Part shown: positions 47,873 through 57,062 of the stretch, in pieces
Layout: each line of letters begins with the position of its first letter
How positions within the stretch are numbered: the first letter of the stretch is position 1
Assembly: GCA_016708825.1 (NCBI GenBank)
Contig: JADJEZ010000002.1
Span: 186,001 to 250,000, forward strand
Source of the DNA: Betaproteobacteria bacterium
GTDB taxonomy: Bacteria > Pseudomonadota > Gammaproteobacteria > Burkholderiales > Usitatibacteraceae
Length of the DNA stretch: 64,000 nucleotides
Direction: 5' to 3'
The notes under the pieces: generated by a model
Seen by the model: only the letters and a program-made list of their open reading frames with translations
The model's database searches: none
What the model was told of the DNA's origin: nothing
Made by a program: the position numbers and the translations under genes

Positions 47873-49769
47873 ATGAAGCCCGTCCGTCGCGCCCTTCCCG
47901 CCCTCGTACTCGCACTGTTCGCCGGCGCCACCGTGCCGGCCGCCGGCGCGGCCCAGTTCTCCAACGTCGTCGTCTTCGGCGACAGCCTTTCGGACGCGGG
48001 CTACTACCGGCCCTTCCTCTCCGGGCTGGGACTTCCGTCCTCGGTGGTCGCCACGCTCGGCCGCTTCACGACCAACCCCGGGCCGGTGTGGTCGGAGCTG
48101 GTGGCGGGCTACTACGGAGCCTCCACGGCGCCCTCGAACGCCGGCGGGAGCATCTTCGCGCAGGGCGGCGCCACGGTGGCGACGAACTCGCCGTCGACGC
48201 CGCCCGGCTTCGCCCAGCGCCCGGTGAGCACCCAGATCACGGAGTACCTCGCCCGCAGCGGCGGGTCCGCCGACCCGGACGCCCTGCACGCGGTGTGGGC
48301 GGGCGGCAACGATTTCCTGAACAACTTCACGCTCCTGGGGGCCGGCACGATCACCCAGGCGCAGTTCCAGACCAACCTGCTCGCCGCCGCCGGCGCAGAA
48401 GTCCAGCAGGTCGGCCGCCTGTACGCCGCCGGCGCGCGCTACGTCATGGTCTTCGCGCTGCCCAACCTGGGCATCACGCCCTTCGCGATCGGCACGGGCG
48501 CGGCCAACGCCGCCTCGGCCACGGCGGCTTCGGCCGGCTACAACACGACGCTCTACACCGGCCTCGTCTCCGCGGGCCTGCGCGCCATTCCCGTGGATGT
48601 CTTCACGCTCCTGAACGAGATCAAGGCGAACCCGGCCGCCTACGGGTTCTCCAACACCACCGGCATCGCCTGCGGCCCCTTCCCGCCGATCACCACGTCC
48701 GGAAGCTCCCAGTTCTGCGGCCCGACGAACCTGGTCGCCGCGGGCGCCGACCAGTCCTACCTCTTCGCCGACGGCGTGCACCCGACCACGGGCGCCCACC
48801 GCATCGTCGCCGACTTCGCGACTTCCCTCATCGAGGGGCCGACGGCCTACTCGATGCTGGGTGAAGTGGCGCTGCGCACGCGCGCGGCCCACGTCCAGAC
48901 GCTCGCCGACGGGCTCGCACTCGGCCAGGCCTCGAAGGAGAAAATCGCCGCCTTCGCCTCGGTCTCCGGTGGCAGCTTCGAGGTCGAATCCCGCGGAACC
49001 GAGCCGCAGTTCGATTCGGACAACCGCGCCTACTCGGTGGGCGTGACGATGCGCGCCTCCGAGGCGGTGACGGTCGGCGTCGCACTCGGCAGGGTCAAGT
49101 CGGACGGGGCCTTCGGCAACGATCTCGGCGGCTTCCGCTCCAGCGAGAACGTCGCCTCGATTCTTCGGCGCGAAATCGGGCGGCTTCTACGCGAGCGCCG
49201 CGGCGAGCATCGCCAACCTCGACTTCTCGGACTCGCGCCGCAACATCCGCCTGGGGCCCGTCACGCGCGTCGCCACCGCGGATCCTTCGGGCGCCAGCTC
49301 CTCGGCCTCGGTCAATGCCGGCTACGACTTCACGATCGGCAAGCTCGTCGTCGGGCCGACGCTCGCCTGGCACTCGCAGGATTCCGAGGTGAACGCCTTC
49401 GACGAAAGCGGCGCCGGCAGCGCGAACCTGCACATCGGCGGGCAGAAGCGCCGCTCGGAAGTCGCGAGCATCGGCATCCGCGCGTCCTGGGATCTCGGGT
49501 TCGTCACGCCCTACGCGAAGTTCACCGCCGACAAGGAGCGCAAGAACGACGATCGCTTCATCACCGCCTCGCCGCTCTCGCTCATCTCCGGCAATTCCTA
49601 CGACATCCCGGCCTACCAGCCGGCCGACTCGAGCTGGGGCACGGTCACCGTGGGGGTGCGCGGCACGCTGAACCCGTCGGTCTCCTACGGCCTGAACTAC
49701 TCGAAGGTCACCGGCCGCGGCGGGGTGAGCGAGGATTTCGTCACCGGCACGGTCTCGGTGCGCTTCTGA
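47873..49769 (+). CDS. GDSL esterase/lipase autotransporter (EstA-like), one frameshift
   Basis: A type Va autotransporter. The signal peptide (ALVLALFAGATVPAAGA) is followed by the passenger: VVVFGDSLSDAGYY (nucleophile serine, block I), WAGGNDFLNNF (Asn, block III) and LFADGVHPTTGAHRI (Asp/His, block V). The C-terminal barrel begins near residue 370 and, after a frameshift near 49170, continues SGGFYASAAASIANLDFSDS to a final VSVRF with terminal phenylalanine. AAGGAG precedes the ATG. The esterase should be displayed on the surface. A strong terminator follows. Confidence 0.88.
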
Positions 49770-49797
49770 CGTCTTCCGGCCACCAGGTCTCGCGAGC

Positions 49798-49820
49798 GGG
49801 CCGCCCTTCCGGGGCGGCCC
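49798..49820 (+). terminator. Rho-independent terminator after the autotransporter gene
   Basis: A perfect 9-bp stem GGGCCGCCC / GGGCGGCCC with a short TTCCG loop, followed by GTTTCGCTT. It starts about 28 bases past the autotransporter stop and ends 17 bases before the next start codon. Confidence 0.7.
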
Positions 49821-49836
49821 GTTTCGCTTGGGCGCC

Positions 49837-50145
49837 ATGAAACGCGTCTACAACGCAGCCAACCTCCCCGATGCCCACATCGTCGCGGGCGTCCTCGCGC
49901 AGCGCGGCGTGCGGGTGCGCATCCTCAACGCGAACGCCGCCGGCGCCATCGGCGAGCTGCCCGTGGATTCGGCAGCCCCGCAGATCTGGGTGGAGGATCC
50001 GCGCGACGAGGCGCGCGCGCGGGAGGTGATCGAGGAATTCGTGCGTGCCTCCACCGGGCCGCCGCGGCACTGCCCCGCCTGCGGCGAGGAAAACCCGCCC
50101 GCCTTCGACGTGTGCTGGTCCTGCGGGCGCGGGCTCGAGGCCTGA
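49837..50145 (+). CDS. DUF2007 domain protein with C-terminal zinc ribbon
   Basis: 102 residues. MKRVYNAANLPDAHIVAGVL and PQIWVEDPRDEARAREVIEE are typical of DUF2007 (putative signal-transducing protein). A four-cysteine ribbon (CPAC and CWSC) closes the chain. Function is not established for the family. It is tail-to-tail with the patatin autotransporter gene, 11 bases away. Confidence 0.85.
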   Translation: MKRVYNAANLPDAHIVAGVLAQRGVRVRILNANAAGAIGELPVDSAAPQIWVEDPRDEARAREVIEEFVRASTGPPRHCPACGEENPPAFDVCWSCGRGLEA

Positions 50146-50156
50146 GGCGTTGCGCC

Positions 50157-52376
50157 TCAGGGCGTGCCGATGAAGAGGTACAGGCGCCCGGGCGCCCTGC
50201 TCGCGTCCGAGTAGCCGAAGTACATCGGCCCCAGGGGCGTGTTCGCCGCGAGGTAGACCCCGTAGGAGTTGAGCCTCCCGCCGAGCCCGGTCTCCGTGAT
50301 CCGCTCGCGCATGCGGCCCGTCTCGAAGGAAAACCCGCCGAAGAGCGTAAGTCCGAGCAAGGGAACGGGCTGCTTGAGCAGCCGCCACTGCACCTGCATC
50401 GTGCCCAGCCCGTACTCCTCGCCGAGGATCTGCCCGGGCGCGAAGGCCGAAAGCCTGCGTTGCCCGCCGAGCGAGAACGTGTCGCCCAGGGGCAGCGTGC
50501 CGTGGGTGGCCTTGCCGCCCTCGAGGCTGCCGAGCAGCGTGAGATTGCCCAGGGACCAGGCCCCGCCCAGCTTCATCTCGGCGCGCCCGTACTTGGGCAG
50601 CCCCCCGGAGACGCTGTGCGCGTCGAAGAACGTCACGTCGGCGCGGTAGCCGCGCGTGGGAAAGAACGCGAAATCCTGCGTGTCGATGGCAAGCGAAGCG
50701 GTCGCGCCGCCTACCTGCAGCGCGCGCTCCGGTATCAGCTCCGGCCCCGTATCGAGCGTGGCCCGCAGGTGGCGCCCGAGCCAGCCGATGCTCGCCTGGC
50801 CGTAGACCCCGAGGTTCGCGCCGACTTCCAGGCCCAGGCGCGAGTCGCGCAACCGGTATTCCGCGAGCCGGTCGCCATTGGAGTAGATGCCCGCCTTCGC
50901 GAGTCCCACGGAGCCGAACGCGCGCGCGAAGCCGCGCTGGCGCTCGTCGAGCGGCTGGTAGAACTCCGTGGCCAGGGACTGGTCGCTGCCGAGCTGGAAA
51001 GTCGCGAGCCACTCCGCGCCGCGGTAGTTGATCCAGGACTTCCGGTACAGCGCCCGCAGGTTGTAGGGCGACTCGAGGGTGAAGTCGGAGGAGAGGTTCA
51101 GCCCGAAGCGCAGGTAGTCCGGGCCCCAGGGCTTCTCGATGGGCGTCAACTGCAGGATCGTCCGGTCGCGCTCGCGCAGCACGGAATAGTCGAGGTTGCG
51201 CAGGTCGCCCCGGCTGTAGACGAGCACGAGATCCTCGGCGAGGGCCTTCGTGTCGAGCGGCTCGCCTTCGCGCTGGCGGATGCTCGCGCGCAGTTCCCGC
51301 GGGTTGATGAAGCGCGTCTGCGCCACGCGGATCTCGTCGATGACCGGCGGCTTCCAGGCGGGAAGCCTGACGCGGGCGCGCCAATCCCGGTACTCGTCCG
51401 GCGACACCGACAGCGCGCGCAGCCGGTCGGACGCCTCGAGCGCTGCCTTGCGGCCCGCGACCGCCGCCTCGGCCTGGCGCCCGAAGTCCGCTCCGGTGAT
51501 GTTGCCCAGGTCGGGCTTGAGGTAAACGTCCTCCGGCCCGAGGAGCGAGAGCGACTTGATCACGTTCTGTTCCGTGAGGAGGGCCACCATCTGCCCCACG
51601 ACGCTCACCACGCCCGTCACCTCCGACGGCTTGGCGAGCGGCGCGCCCACGTTCACGACGATGGCGACCTCGGCGCCGCAGCGCTCGCGCACCTCCGCCA
51701 CCGGCACGTTGTCCACGAGGCCGCCGTCGACGAGCTTGCGCCCTTCGTGGATCACCGGCGCGATGACGCCCGGCACCGCCATGCTCGCGCGCATCGCCGC
51801 CGCGAGGTTGCCCGTGCTGAGCGCCACGCGCTCCCCCGTGCCGATGTCGGTCGCGATGAGCGAGAGTGGCAGCGGCAGGTCCTCGATGTCGCGGTCGCCG
51901 GGGTCGGCGCGCACGAGCTCGTTGAAGAAGAGATTGAACTTCTCGCCCGCCACCGCCCCTTCCCGGAAGCGCAGCCCGTCCCTCGTCACGCCGAACTCCA
52001 GGCCGGAGTAGAAGCGGTCGTCCAGCTGCTTGCGGCGAAGGTTCACCGCATCGCGGCCGGCCGAATCGTCGAACATCCGGCCCCAGTCGGTCCTGCTGCT
52101 CGTCTCCTTCATGGCGGCCGGCGACACGCCGGCGAGGTAGGCCCCGCCCACGAGCGCGCCGATGCTCGTCCCGGCCACGCAATCGAACGGGACGCGCAAC
52201 TCCTCGAGCACTTCGAGCACGCCGAGGTGCGCCCCGCCGCGCGCGCCCCCGCCGCCGAGCACCAGGCCGACCTTGGGCCGGGGGGAGGTCGCCGGCTGCG
52301 CGAGGGCGGGCAGCACGGCGAGCAGGGCGCCGGCCATGCAGGCGAGAAAGGCGGGGATGCGGCGGGGGCGATGCAC
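50157..52376 (-). CDS. Patatin-like phospholipase type Vd autotransporter (PlpD-like)
   Basis: 739 residues with a signal peptide (AFLACMAGALLAVLPALAQ). The patatin lipase domain shows the oxyanion motif LVLGGGGARGGAHLG, the nucleophile GTSIGALVGG and the catalytic Asp in LVDGGLVDNVPV. A single POTRA domain follows (IDEIRVAQTRFINPRELRA), then a 16-strand Omp85-like barrel (FGLNLSSDFTLESPYNLRAL to YFGYSDASRAPGRLYLFIG). This domain order is that of PlpD. The GTG start has GGAGC upstream. A lipase secreted or displayed at the surface is expected. Confidence 0.92.
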   Translation of the reverse strand: MHRPRRIPAFLACMAGALLAVLPALAQPATSPRPKVGLVLGGGGARGGAHLGVLEVLEELRVPFDCVAGTSIGALVGGAYLAGVSPAAMKETSSRTDWGRMFDDSAGRDAVNLRRKQLDDRFYSGLEFGVTRDGLRFREGAVAGEKFNLFFNELVRADPGDRDIEDLPLPLSLIATDIGTGERVALSTGNLAAAMRASMAVPGVIAPVIHEGRKLVDGGLVDNVPVAEVRERCGAEVAIVVNVGAPLAKPSEVTGVVSVVGQMVALLTEQNVIKSLSLLGPEDVYLKPDLGNITGADFGRQAEAAVAGRKAALEASDRLRALSVSPDEYRDWRARVRLPAWKPPVIDEIRVAQTRFINPRELRASIRQREGEPLDTKALAEDLVLVYSRGDLRNLDYSVLRERDRTILQLTPIEKPWGPDYLRFGLNLSSDFTLESPYNLRALYRKSWINYRGAEWLATFQLGSDQSLATEFYQPLDERQRGFARAFGSVGLAKAGIYSNGDRLAEYRLRDSRLGLEVGANLGVYGQASIGWLGRHLRATLDTGPELIPERALQVGGATASLAIDTQDFAFFPTRGYRADVTFFDAHSVSGGLPKYGRAEMKLGGAWSLGNLTLLGSLEGGKATHGTLPLGDTFSLGGQRRLSAFAPGQILGEEYGLGTMQVQWRLLKQPVPLLGLTLFGGFSFETGRMRERITETGLGGRLNSYGVYLAANTPLGPMYFGYSDASRAPGRLYLFIGTP

Positions 52377-52432
52377 GGCAATGCTCCGTTCGGGTCGCAA
52401 GTGCCCCCATTCTGCCCGAGCCAGGGCCCGGC

Positions 52433-53159
52433 TCACACCTTCACGGAGAACGGCGTGAAGTTCGTGTCGCGATCGTAGTAGTCCTCGTGCTCGGCGCGCT
52501 TGAGCCACGCCACCGCGGCGTAGGTGAGGGGCGTGAAGAGCGCCTCCACGACCACCTTCGCCACGAACTGCGCGAACATCACCATGAGGAAGCTTCTCGT
52601 CAGGGATGATCCCCGTGCCGTAGAAGGCGAGCGGGTAGAAGAGGGCCGAGTCGACGCCCTCGCCCACCACCGTCGAGCCGATCGTGCGCGACCACAGCCA
52701 GCGCCCCCGCGTGAGGATCTTCATCTTCGCGAGCGTGAAGGAGTTCACGAACTCGCCGCAGAAGTAGGCGAACATCGAGGCGGCCGCGATACGCCACGCC
52801 TGGCCGAACGCGACCTCGTAGGCGGCCTGGTTCTTCCAGAACGGCGCCGGCGGCAGCGCCACCACGACCCAGGCCATGAAAGACGCGAACGCGAGCCCCG
52901 CGAAGCCGGCCCAGATGACGCGCCGCGAGCGCGCGTAGCCGTAGACCTCCGTGAGGATGTCGCCGAAGACGTAGGAGATCGGGAAGAAGAGCACGCCGGC
53001 CCCGAAGGTGAGGAGACCGACGACCGGAAGGTCCACCTGCGAGACCTTCGCCGGCCCGATCAGGTTCGAGCAGACGAGGACGGTCACGAAGGCCGCCATC
53101 ACGAACTCGTAGTAGCGGTACTGGCGTTGCGGCGGATGTGCCGCGGGAGTTTTTTGCAT
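52433..53159 (-). CDS. Queuosine precursor transporter (VUT family, YhhQ/QPTR), one frameshift
   Basis: Six hydrophobic segments. Conserved features are VLVCSNLIGPAKVSQVDLP, GVLFFPISYVFGDILTEVYG, FVNSFTLAKMKILTRG and RTIGSTVVGEGVDSALFYP, which identify the family importing preQ0/preQ1. After IIPDEK the frame changes near 52598 and continues MVMFAQFVAKVVVEALFTPL, ending DTNFTPFSVKV. Members are also called VUT family proteins. Confidence 0.88.
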
Positions 53160-53238
53160 GAGGTGCGCTCCGACTCATCCGGGGATTGGAGGATCGCGGC
53201 GCCGGTCCCGGGGCCCGGCGCGCGAGGTCCGGCGTGTT

Positions 53239-54051
53239 CTACGGCGGGCGGGATCGCCCGCGATGCTCCGGCTTTCCGGCCCGCTGCCGCGCGGCCTCGA
53301 AGAGCGCAATGGATCCGGCCACGCCTGCGTTGAGCGATTCGGCGATGCCGGGCATGGGAATGCGCGCGCGCACCGTGGCCGCGCGCTCGAGTTCCGGCGA
53401 CAGGCCGGCGCCCTCGTTTCCCACGAGGACGGCGAGCGGCCCGCGCAGGTCCGTCTCGTAGAGCGACGCGCCCGCCCTGCCGGAGAGCGCCACCGACGTT
53501 CCGCCGAAGGATGCGACGAATGCCCCGAGGTCCGCGCCCTCCACGATGTTCAGCGCGAAGTGGGCGCCCTGCCCCGCGCGCAGCACCTTCGGCGACCACG
53601 CGAATGCGCAGGTGGGCGAGAGCAGCACGTGCTCCACGGCCGCCGCCGCCGCGCTGCGCAGGAGCGTGCCGACGTTGCCCGGGTCCTGCAGGTCCTCGAG
53701 GGCGAGGCAGGTGCGCGCGCCGGCGGGCACCGCGCGCCCCCGGGGCGTGGGCACCACCGCGATGATCCCGGCCGGGGACTCCACGCCGCTCACCGCGTCG
53801 AACAGGGCGTCGGCGAGTTCGATCGTCTCGGCCGCGCTCGCCTTGGCGCCGATCGCGGCCGTGCGGGCCGATTCGGCCGCGCCCGCCCGCACGAAAAGTT
53901 GCGCGACGGGATGGCCCGCCTCGAGGCAGGCCTCGACGAGGTGCGCCCCCTCGATGACGGACAAGCCGCTCCTGCGGCGCTCGGCCGCCGAAGCCGCGAG
54001 CTTCGCCAGCGCCTTGTAGGCGGGGTTGTCCCGCGAGGCGACGGCCTTCAT
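53239..54051 (-). CDS. TrmH/SpoU-family RNA 2'-O-ribose methyltransferase
   Basis: 270 residues. An N-terminal substrate-binding region (LSVIEGAHLVEACLEAGHPV) is followed by the SPOUT core with three motifs: CLALEDLQDPGNVGTLLRSA, GPLAVLVGNEGAGLSPELE and RIPMPGIAESLNAGVAGSIA. It forms a trefoil knot and methylates rRNA or tRNA; the exact nucleotide is not clear. The ATG overlaps the rnhB stop by four bases, and it ends the lpx operon. Confidence 0.92.
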   Translation of the reverse strand: MKAVASRDNPAYKALAKLAASAAERRRSGLSVIEGAHLVEACLEAGHPVAQLFVRAGAAESARTAAIGAKASAAETIELADALFDAVSGVESPAGIIAVVPTPRGRAVPAGARTCLALEDLQDPGNVGTLLRSAAAAAVEHVLLSPTCAFAWSPKVLRAGQGAHFALNIVEGADLGAFVASFGGTSVALSGRAGASLYETDLRGPLAVLVGNEGAGLSPELERAATVRARIPMPGIAESLNAGVAGSIALFEAARQRAGKPEHRGRSRPP

Positions 54052-54611
54052 CGCCGCAGCGCCAGCGCCGCGCGCACGGGCGCGAAGCTGCGCCGGTGGA
54101 TCGCGCAGGGACCGAGCGCCTCCAGCGCGGCGAGGTGGTCGGCCGTGGGGTAGCCCTTGTGGCGAGCGAAACCGTAGCCGGGGAATACTGCGTCGAGCGA
54201 CACCATCTCCGCGTCGCGCGCGGTCTTGGCGAGGATCGAGGCGGCGGAAACGGCGGGCACCAGGCGGTCGGCCTTTACGAGCGCACGGCAGGGCCGCGCC
54301 AGTGGCGGCAGGTGCAGCCCGTCGACCACGATGTCGTCCGGCACGATCGCGAGCATCCCGACCGCGCGGGCCATGGCCGCGAGGCTCGCGCGCAGGATGT
54401 TCATCGCGTCGATCTCCTCGACGGTGGCGAAGGCCACCGCCCAGGCGAGGGCGTCTCGCCGGATGGCCCCCGCGATCCTCTCGCGCCGGGCCGCGTCGAG
54501 GAGTTTCGAATCCGCGAGGCCCGCCACGGGCCGTGCCGGATCGAGTACGACCGCGGCGGCGTACACCGCGCCTGCGAGCGGCCCGCGCCCGGCCTCGTCG
54601 ACCCCGCACAG
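54048..54611 (-). CDS. rnhB: Ribonuclease HII
   Basis: Cleaves the RNA strand of RNA-DNA hybrids. The catalytic signature CGVDEAGRGPLAGAV, LADSKLLDAARRERIA, VVDGLHLPPLARP, ASILAKTARDAEM and the end-motif HKGYPTADHLAAL are present. The catalytic DEAGRG lies upstream of the first conventional start (a GTG at 54566), while an in-frame TAG (the lpxB stop) is only five to nine codons before it. The true start must be a CTG at 54611 or be hidden by an indel. It is placed in the usual lpxB-rnhB order and overlaps the next gene. Confidence 0.85.
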   Translation of the reverse strand: MCGVDEAGRGPLAGAVYAAAVVLDPARPVAGLADSKLLDAARRERIAGAIRRDALAWAVAFATVEEIDAMNILRASLAAMARAVGMLAIVPDDIVVDGLHLPPLARPCRALVKADRLVPAVSAASILAKTARDAEMVSLDAVFPGYGFARHKGYPTADHLAALEALGPCAIHRRSFAPVRAALALRR

Positions 54612-54623
54612 GCAGGAGGGCCG

Positions 54624-55826
54624 CTAGCCCTTGGTGGGAGCGTATTCAAGGGGCAGCGTCGCCTTCCCGGAAGCATCGGTGGCGCCGTTGGAGAGCCAGG
54701 GGGCGAGCGCCTGCGCCACGCGCTCGTCGTTGCCGCAGCGCAGCGAAGCGTGGATCGCCTCGTAGCGGGCGAGGAGCCTTTCGCGCGCGGTGCGATGGTC
54801 GAGCCAGTTCGCGAGCGCCTGCTCGAGATTCTCCGGCGTGGCGTGCTCCTGCAGGAGCTCGGGCACGATGAATTCGCCGGCGAGGATGTTGGGCAGCCCC
54901 ACGTAGGGCAGCAGGGCCTTGCGCATCATCAGGCGGTAGGTGAGCGCGGGCACCTTGTAGGTGATCACCATCGGGCAGCGCGCGAGCGCGGCTTCGAGCG
55001 TGGCCGTCCCGCTCGCCACGAGCGCGCAATCGGCGGCCTGCAGCGCGAGGCGGGCGTGGCCGAAGAGGATGGTGAGGTCGAGCCCGCGGGCATCGCGCGC
55101 GTACAGGCGCGACTCGAAGTAGTCCCGCGTCTCGCGCGTGGCCAGGGGAACGAAGAAGCGCGTGCCGGGGCGGCGCTGCGCGAGCCGCAGCGCCGTGTCG
55201 ATGAAGAGATCGGCGTGCGCCTCGAGCTCTCCCCGGCGGCTTCCCGGCAGCAGGGCCACGGCCGTCGCCTGGCTCCCGAGACGAAGCTGGGCGCGCGCCT
55301 CGTCGCGATCCTGCACGAGCGGGATCTGGTCCGCGAGGGGGTGTCCGACATAGGCCGCGGCGATGCCGGCCTTCTCGTAGATCGCCGCCTCGAAGGGAAA
55401 GATCGTGAGCACGAGGTCCACCGCCCGCCCGATGGCCTTGATCCGTCCCGGGCGCCACGCCCAGATCGAGGGACTCACGTACTGCACCGTGGGGATCCCC
55501 GCGCGCTTAAGGCGCGTGGCGAGCCCCAGGTTGAAGTCCGGCGCGTCGACGCCGATGAAGAGATCGGGGCGCTCGGCCTCGAGCTGCGCGCCGAGGTTGG
55601 CGCGGATGCGCAGCAGCTCCGGGAGACTGCGCAGGGCCTCGACGTAGCCGCGCACGGAGAGCTTTTCCATCGGCACCCGCGTGACTGCGCCCGCGGCGAG
55701 CATCCGCGGGCCCGCGATGCCTTCGAATCGCGTGCCGGGAAAGCGCTGCTGCACCGCGCTCACCAGGGAGGCGCCGAGCAGGTCGCCCGAGGCCTCCCCG
55801 GCCACGATCGCCACGCGACGGACCAT
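54624..55826 (-). CDS. lpxB: Lipid-A-disaccharide synthase
   Basis: 400 residues, GT19 family. It joins UDP-2,3-diacylglucosamine and lipid X to give the lipid A disaccharide. It begins VAIVAGEASGDLLGASLV and contains FEGIAGPRMLAAGA, DLFIGVDAPDFNLGLATRLK, YVSPSIWAWRPGRIKAI, LLPGSRRGELE and the donor-binding ALVASGTATLEAAL. The ATG overlaps the lpxA stop (TGATG). It is part of the lpxD-fabZ-lpxA-lpxB order. Confidence 0.97.
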   Translation of the reverse strand: MVRRVAIVAGEASGDLLGASLVSAVQQRFPGTRFEGIAGPRMLAAGAVTRVPMEKLSVRGYVEALRSLPELLRIRANLGAQLEAERPDLFIGVDAPDFNLGLATRLKRAGIPTVQYVSPSIWAWRPGRIKAIGRAVDLVLTIFPFEAAIYEKAGIAAAYVGHPLADQIPLVQDRDEARAQLRLGSQATAVALLPGSRRGELEAHADLFIDTALRLAQRRPGTRFFVPLATRETRDYFESRLYARDARGLDLTILFGHARLALQAADCALVASGTATLEAALARCPMVITYKVPALTYRLMMRKALLPYVGLPNILAGEFIVPELLQEHATPENLEQALANWLDHRTARERLLARYEAIHASLRCGNDERVAQALAPWLSNGATDASGKATLPLEYAPTKG

Positions 55827-56602
55827 CAGCGCACGATGCCCCGCGTGGACGTGGCCAGGAAGTCCACGATCGCGCCCACTTCCGGCGCGAGCTTCGCCTG
55901 CTCCTCCAGCTCGGCGCGGGCTTCGGCGAGCCCGAGCCCGGACTTGTAGAGCGTCCTGTAGGCGCGCTTCAGGGCCGCGATCGCCTCGGGCGTGAAGCCG
56001 CGGCGCTTCAGGCCCTCGCTGTTGACGCCGTGCGGCGCGCACGGGTGCCCTGCGACCGTCACGTACGGCGGGATGTCCTGGAGCACCACGGAGGACACCC
56101 CGGCCATCACGTGCGCGCCGACCTTCACGAACTGGTGCACGCCGGTGAAGCCGCCGAGCACCGTATGGTCGCCGATCACCACGTGGCCGGCGAGCGTCGC
56201 GTTGTTGGCGAACACCGTGTCGTTGCCGACGCGGCAGTCGTGGGCGATGTGGCAATAGGCCATGATCCAGTTGTCGTCGCCCAAGGTCGTGAGTCCGCCG
56301 TCCTGGACGGTGCCGCGGTGCAGGGAGCAGTACTCGCGGATGGTGTTGCGGTCGCCGATCGCGAGCCGCGTGGGCTCGCCGCGGTACTTCTTGTCCTGGT
56401 TGGCCTCGCCGATCGAGCAGAAGTGGAAGATGCGGTTTTCGCGCCCGATCGTCGTGTGCCCCGTCACCACGCAGTGCGCGCCGATGGAGGTGTTCTCGCC
56501 GATCTCCACGTCGCCGTCGATCACGGAATAGGGGCCCACGCGCACGCCCTGCGCCAGGCGCGCGCGCGGATCCACGAGGGCCGTCGCGTGAATCGCGCTC
56601 AT
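55826..56602 (-). CDS. lpxA: UDP-N-acetylglucosamine acyltransferase
   Basis: 258 residues of a left-handed beta-helix. It catalyses the first lipid A step, transferring a 3-hydroxyacyl chain from ACP. Hexapeptide repeats (IHATALVDPRARLAQGVRVG, TTIGRENRIFHFCSIGEANQ) and the catalytic His in AYCHIAHDCRVGNDTVFANN are present, and IREYCSLHRGT lies in the acyl-binding groove. It lies between fabZ and lpxB, sharing a base with the latter. Confidence 0.97.
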   Translation of the reverse strand: MSAIHATALVDPRARLAQGVRVGPYSVIDGDVEIGENTSIGAHCVVTGHTTIGRENRIFHFCSIGEANQDKKYRGEPTRLAIGDRNTIREYCSLHRGTVQDGGLTTLGDDNWIMAYCHIAHDCRVGNDTVFANNATLAGHVVIGDHTVLGGFTGVHQFVKVGAHVMAGVSSVVLQDIPPYVTVAGHPCAPHGVNSEGLKRRGFTPEAIAALKRAYRTLYKSGLGLAEARAELEEQAKLAPEVGAIVDFLATSTRGIVR

Positions 56603-56615
56603 CGATCCCCCCTCC

Positions 56616-57062
56616 TTACCCTATCGGACGCAGGGCGCAGAGCAGCTCGGCCTCGGACGCCACCGCGTCGTCGACGCGGGCGACCGCCCGGAACTTTCCC
56701 ACGCCGCGCGCGAGCCGCAGCTGCTCGACCTCGATCACCAGCCGGTCCCCGGGGACGACGGGGCGCTTGAAGCGCGCGCCGTCGATGCCCACGAAGTAGT
56801 AGACGTACTTGCCGTCGTTCTCGTGCCCCATCGACCGCAGCGACAACAGCGCCGCGCCCTGCGCCATCGCCTCGACGATCAGCACGCCGGGCATCACCGC
56901 GAAGTGCGGAAAATGGCCCTGGAAGAAAGGTTCGTTCGCGGTGACGTTCTTCTCCACGACGATGCGCTTGTCCTGCTCGAAGGCGACCACGCGATCGACG
57001 AGCAGGAACGGATAGCGGTGCGGCAGGTACTTCTTGATTTCCTCAAGCGTCATCGTTTCCAT
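56616..57062 (-). CDS. fabZ: 3-hydroxyacyl-ACP dehydratase FabZ
   Basis: 148 residues of a hot-dog fold. It dehydrates 3-hydroxyacyl-ACP and so competes with LpxA/LpxD for acyl donors. The sequences YLPHRYPFLLVDRV, NEPFFQGHFPHFAVMPGVLI (catalytic His) and VEAMAQGAALL (catalytic Glu) are diagnostic. The ATG overlaps the lpxD end by 20 bases and has GGAGA upstream. A start three codons later is possible. Confidence 0.97.
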   Translation of the reverse strand: METMTLEEIKKYLPHRYPFLLVDRVVAFEQDKRIVVEKNVTANEPFFQGHFPHFAVMPGVLIVEAMAQGAALLSLRSMGHENDGKYVYYFVGIDGARFKRPVVPGDRLVIEVEQLRLARGVGKFRAVARVDDAVASEAELLCALRPIG

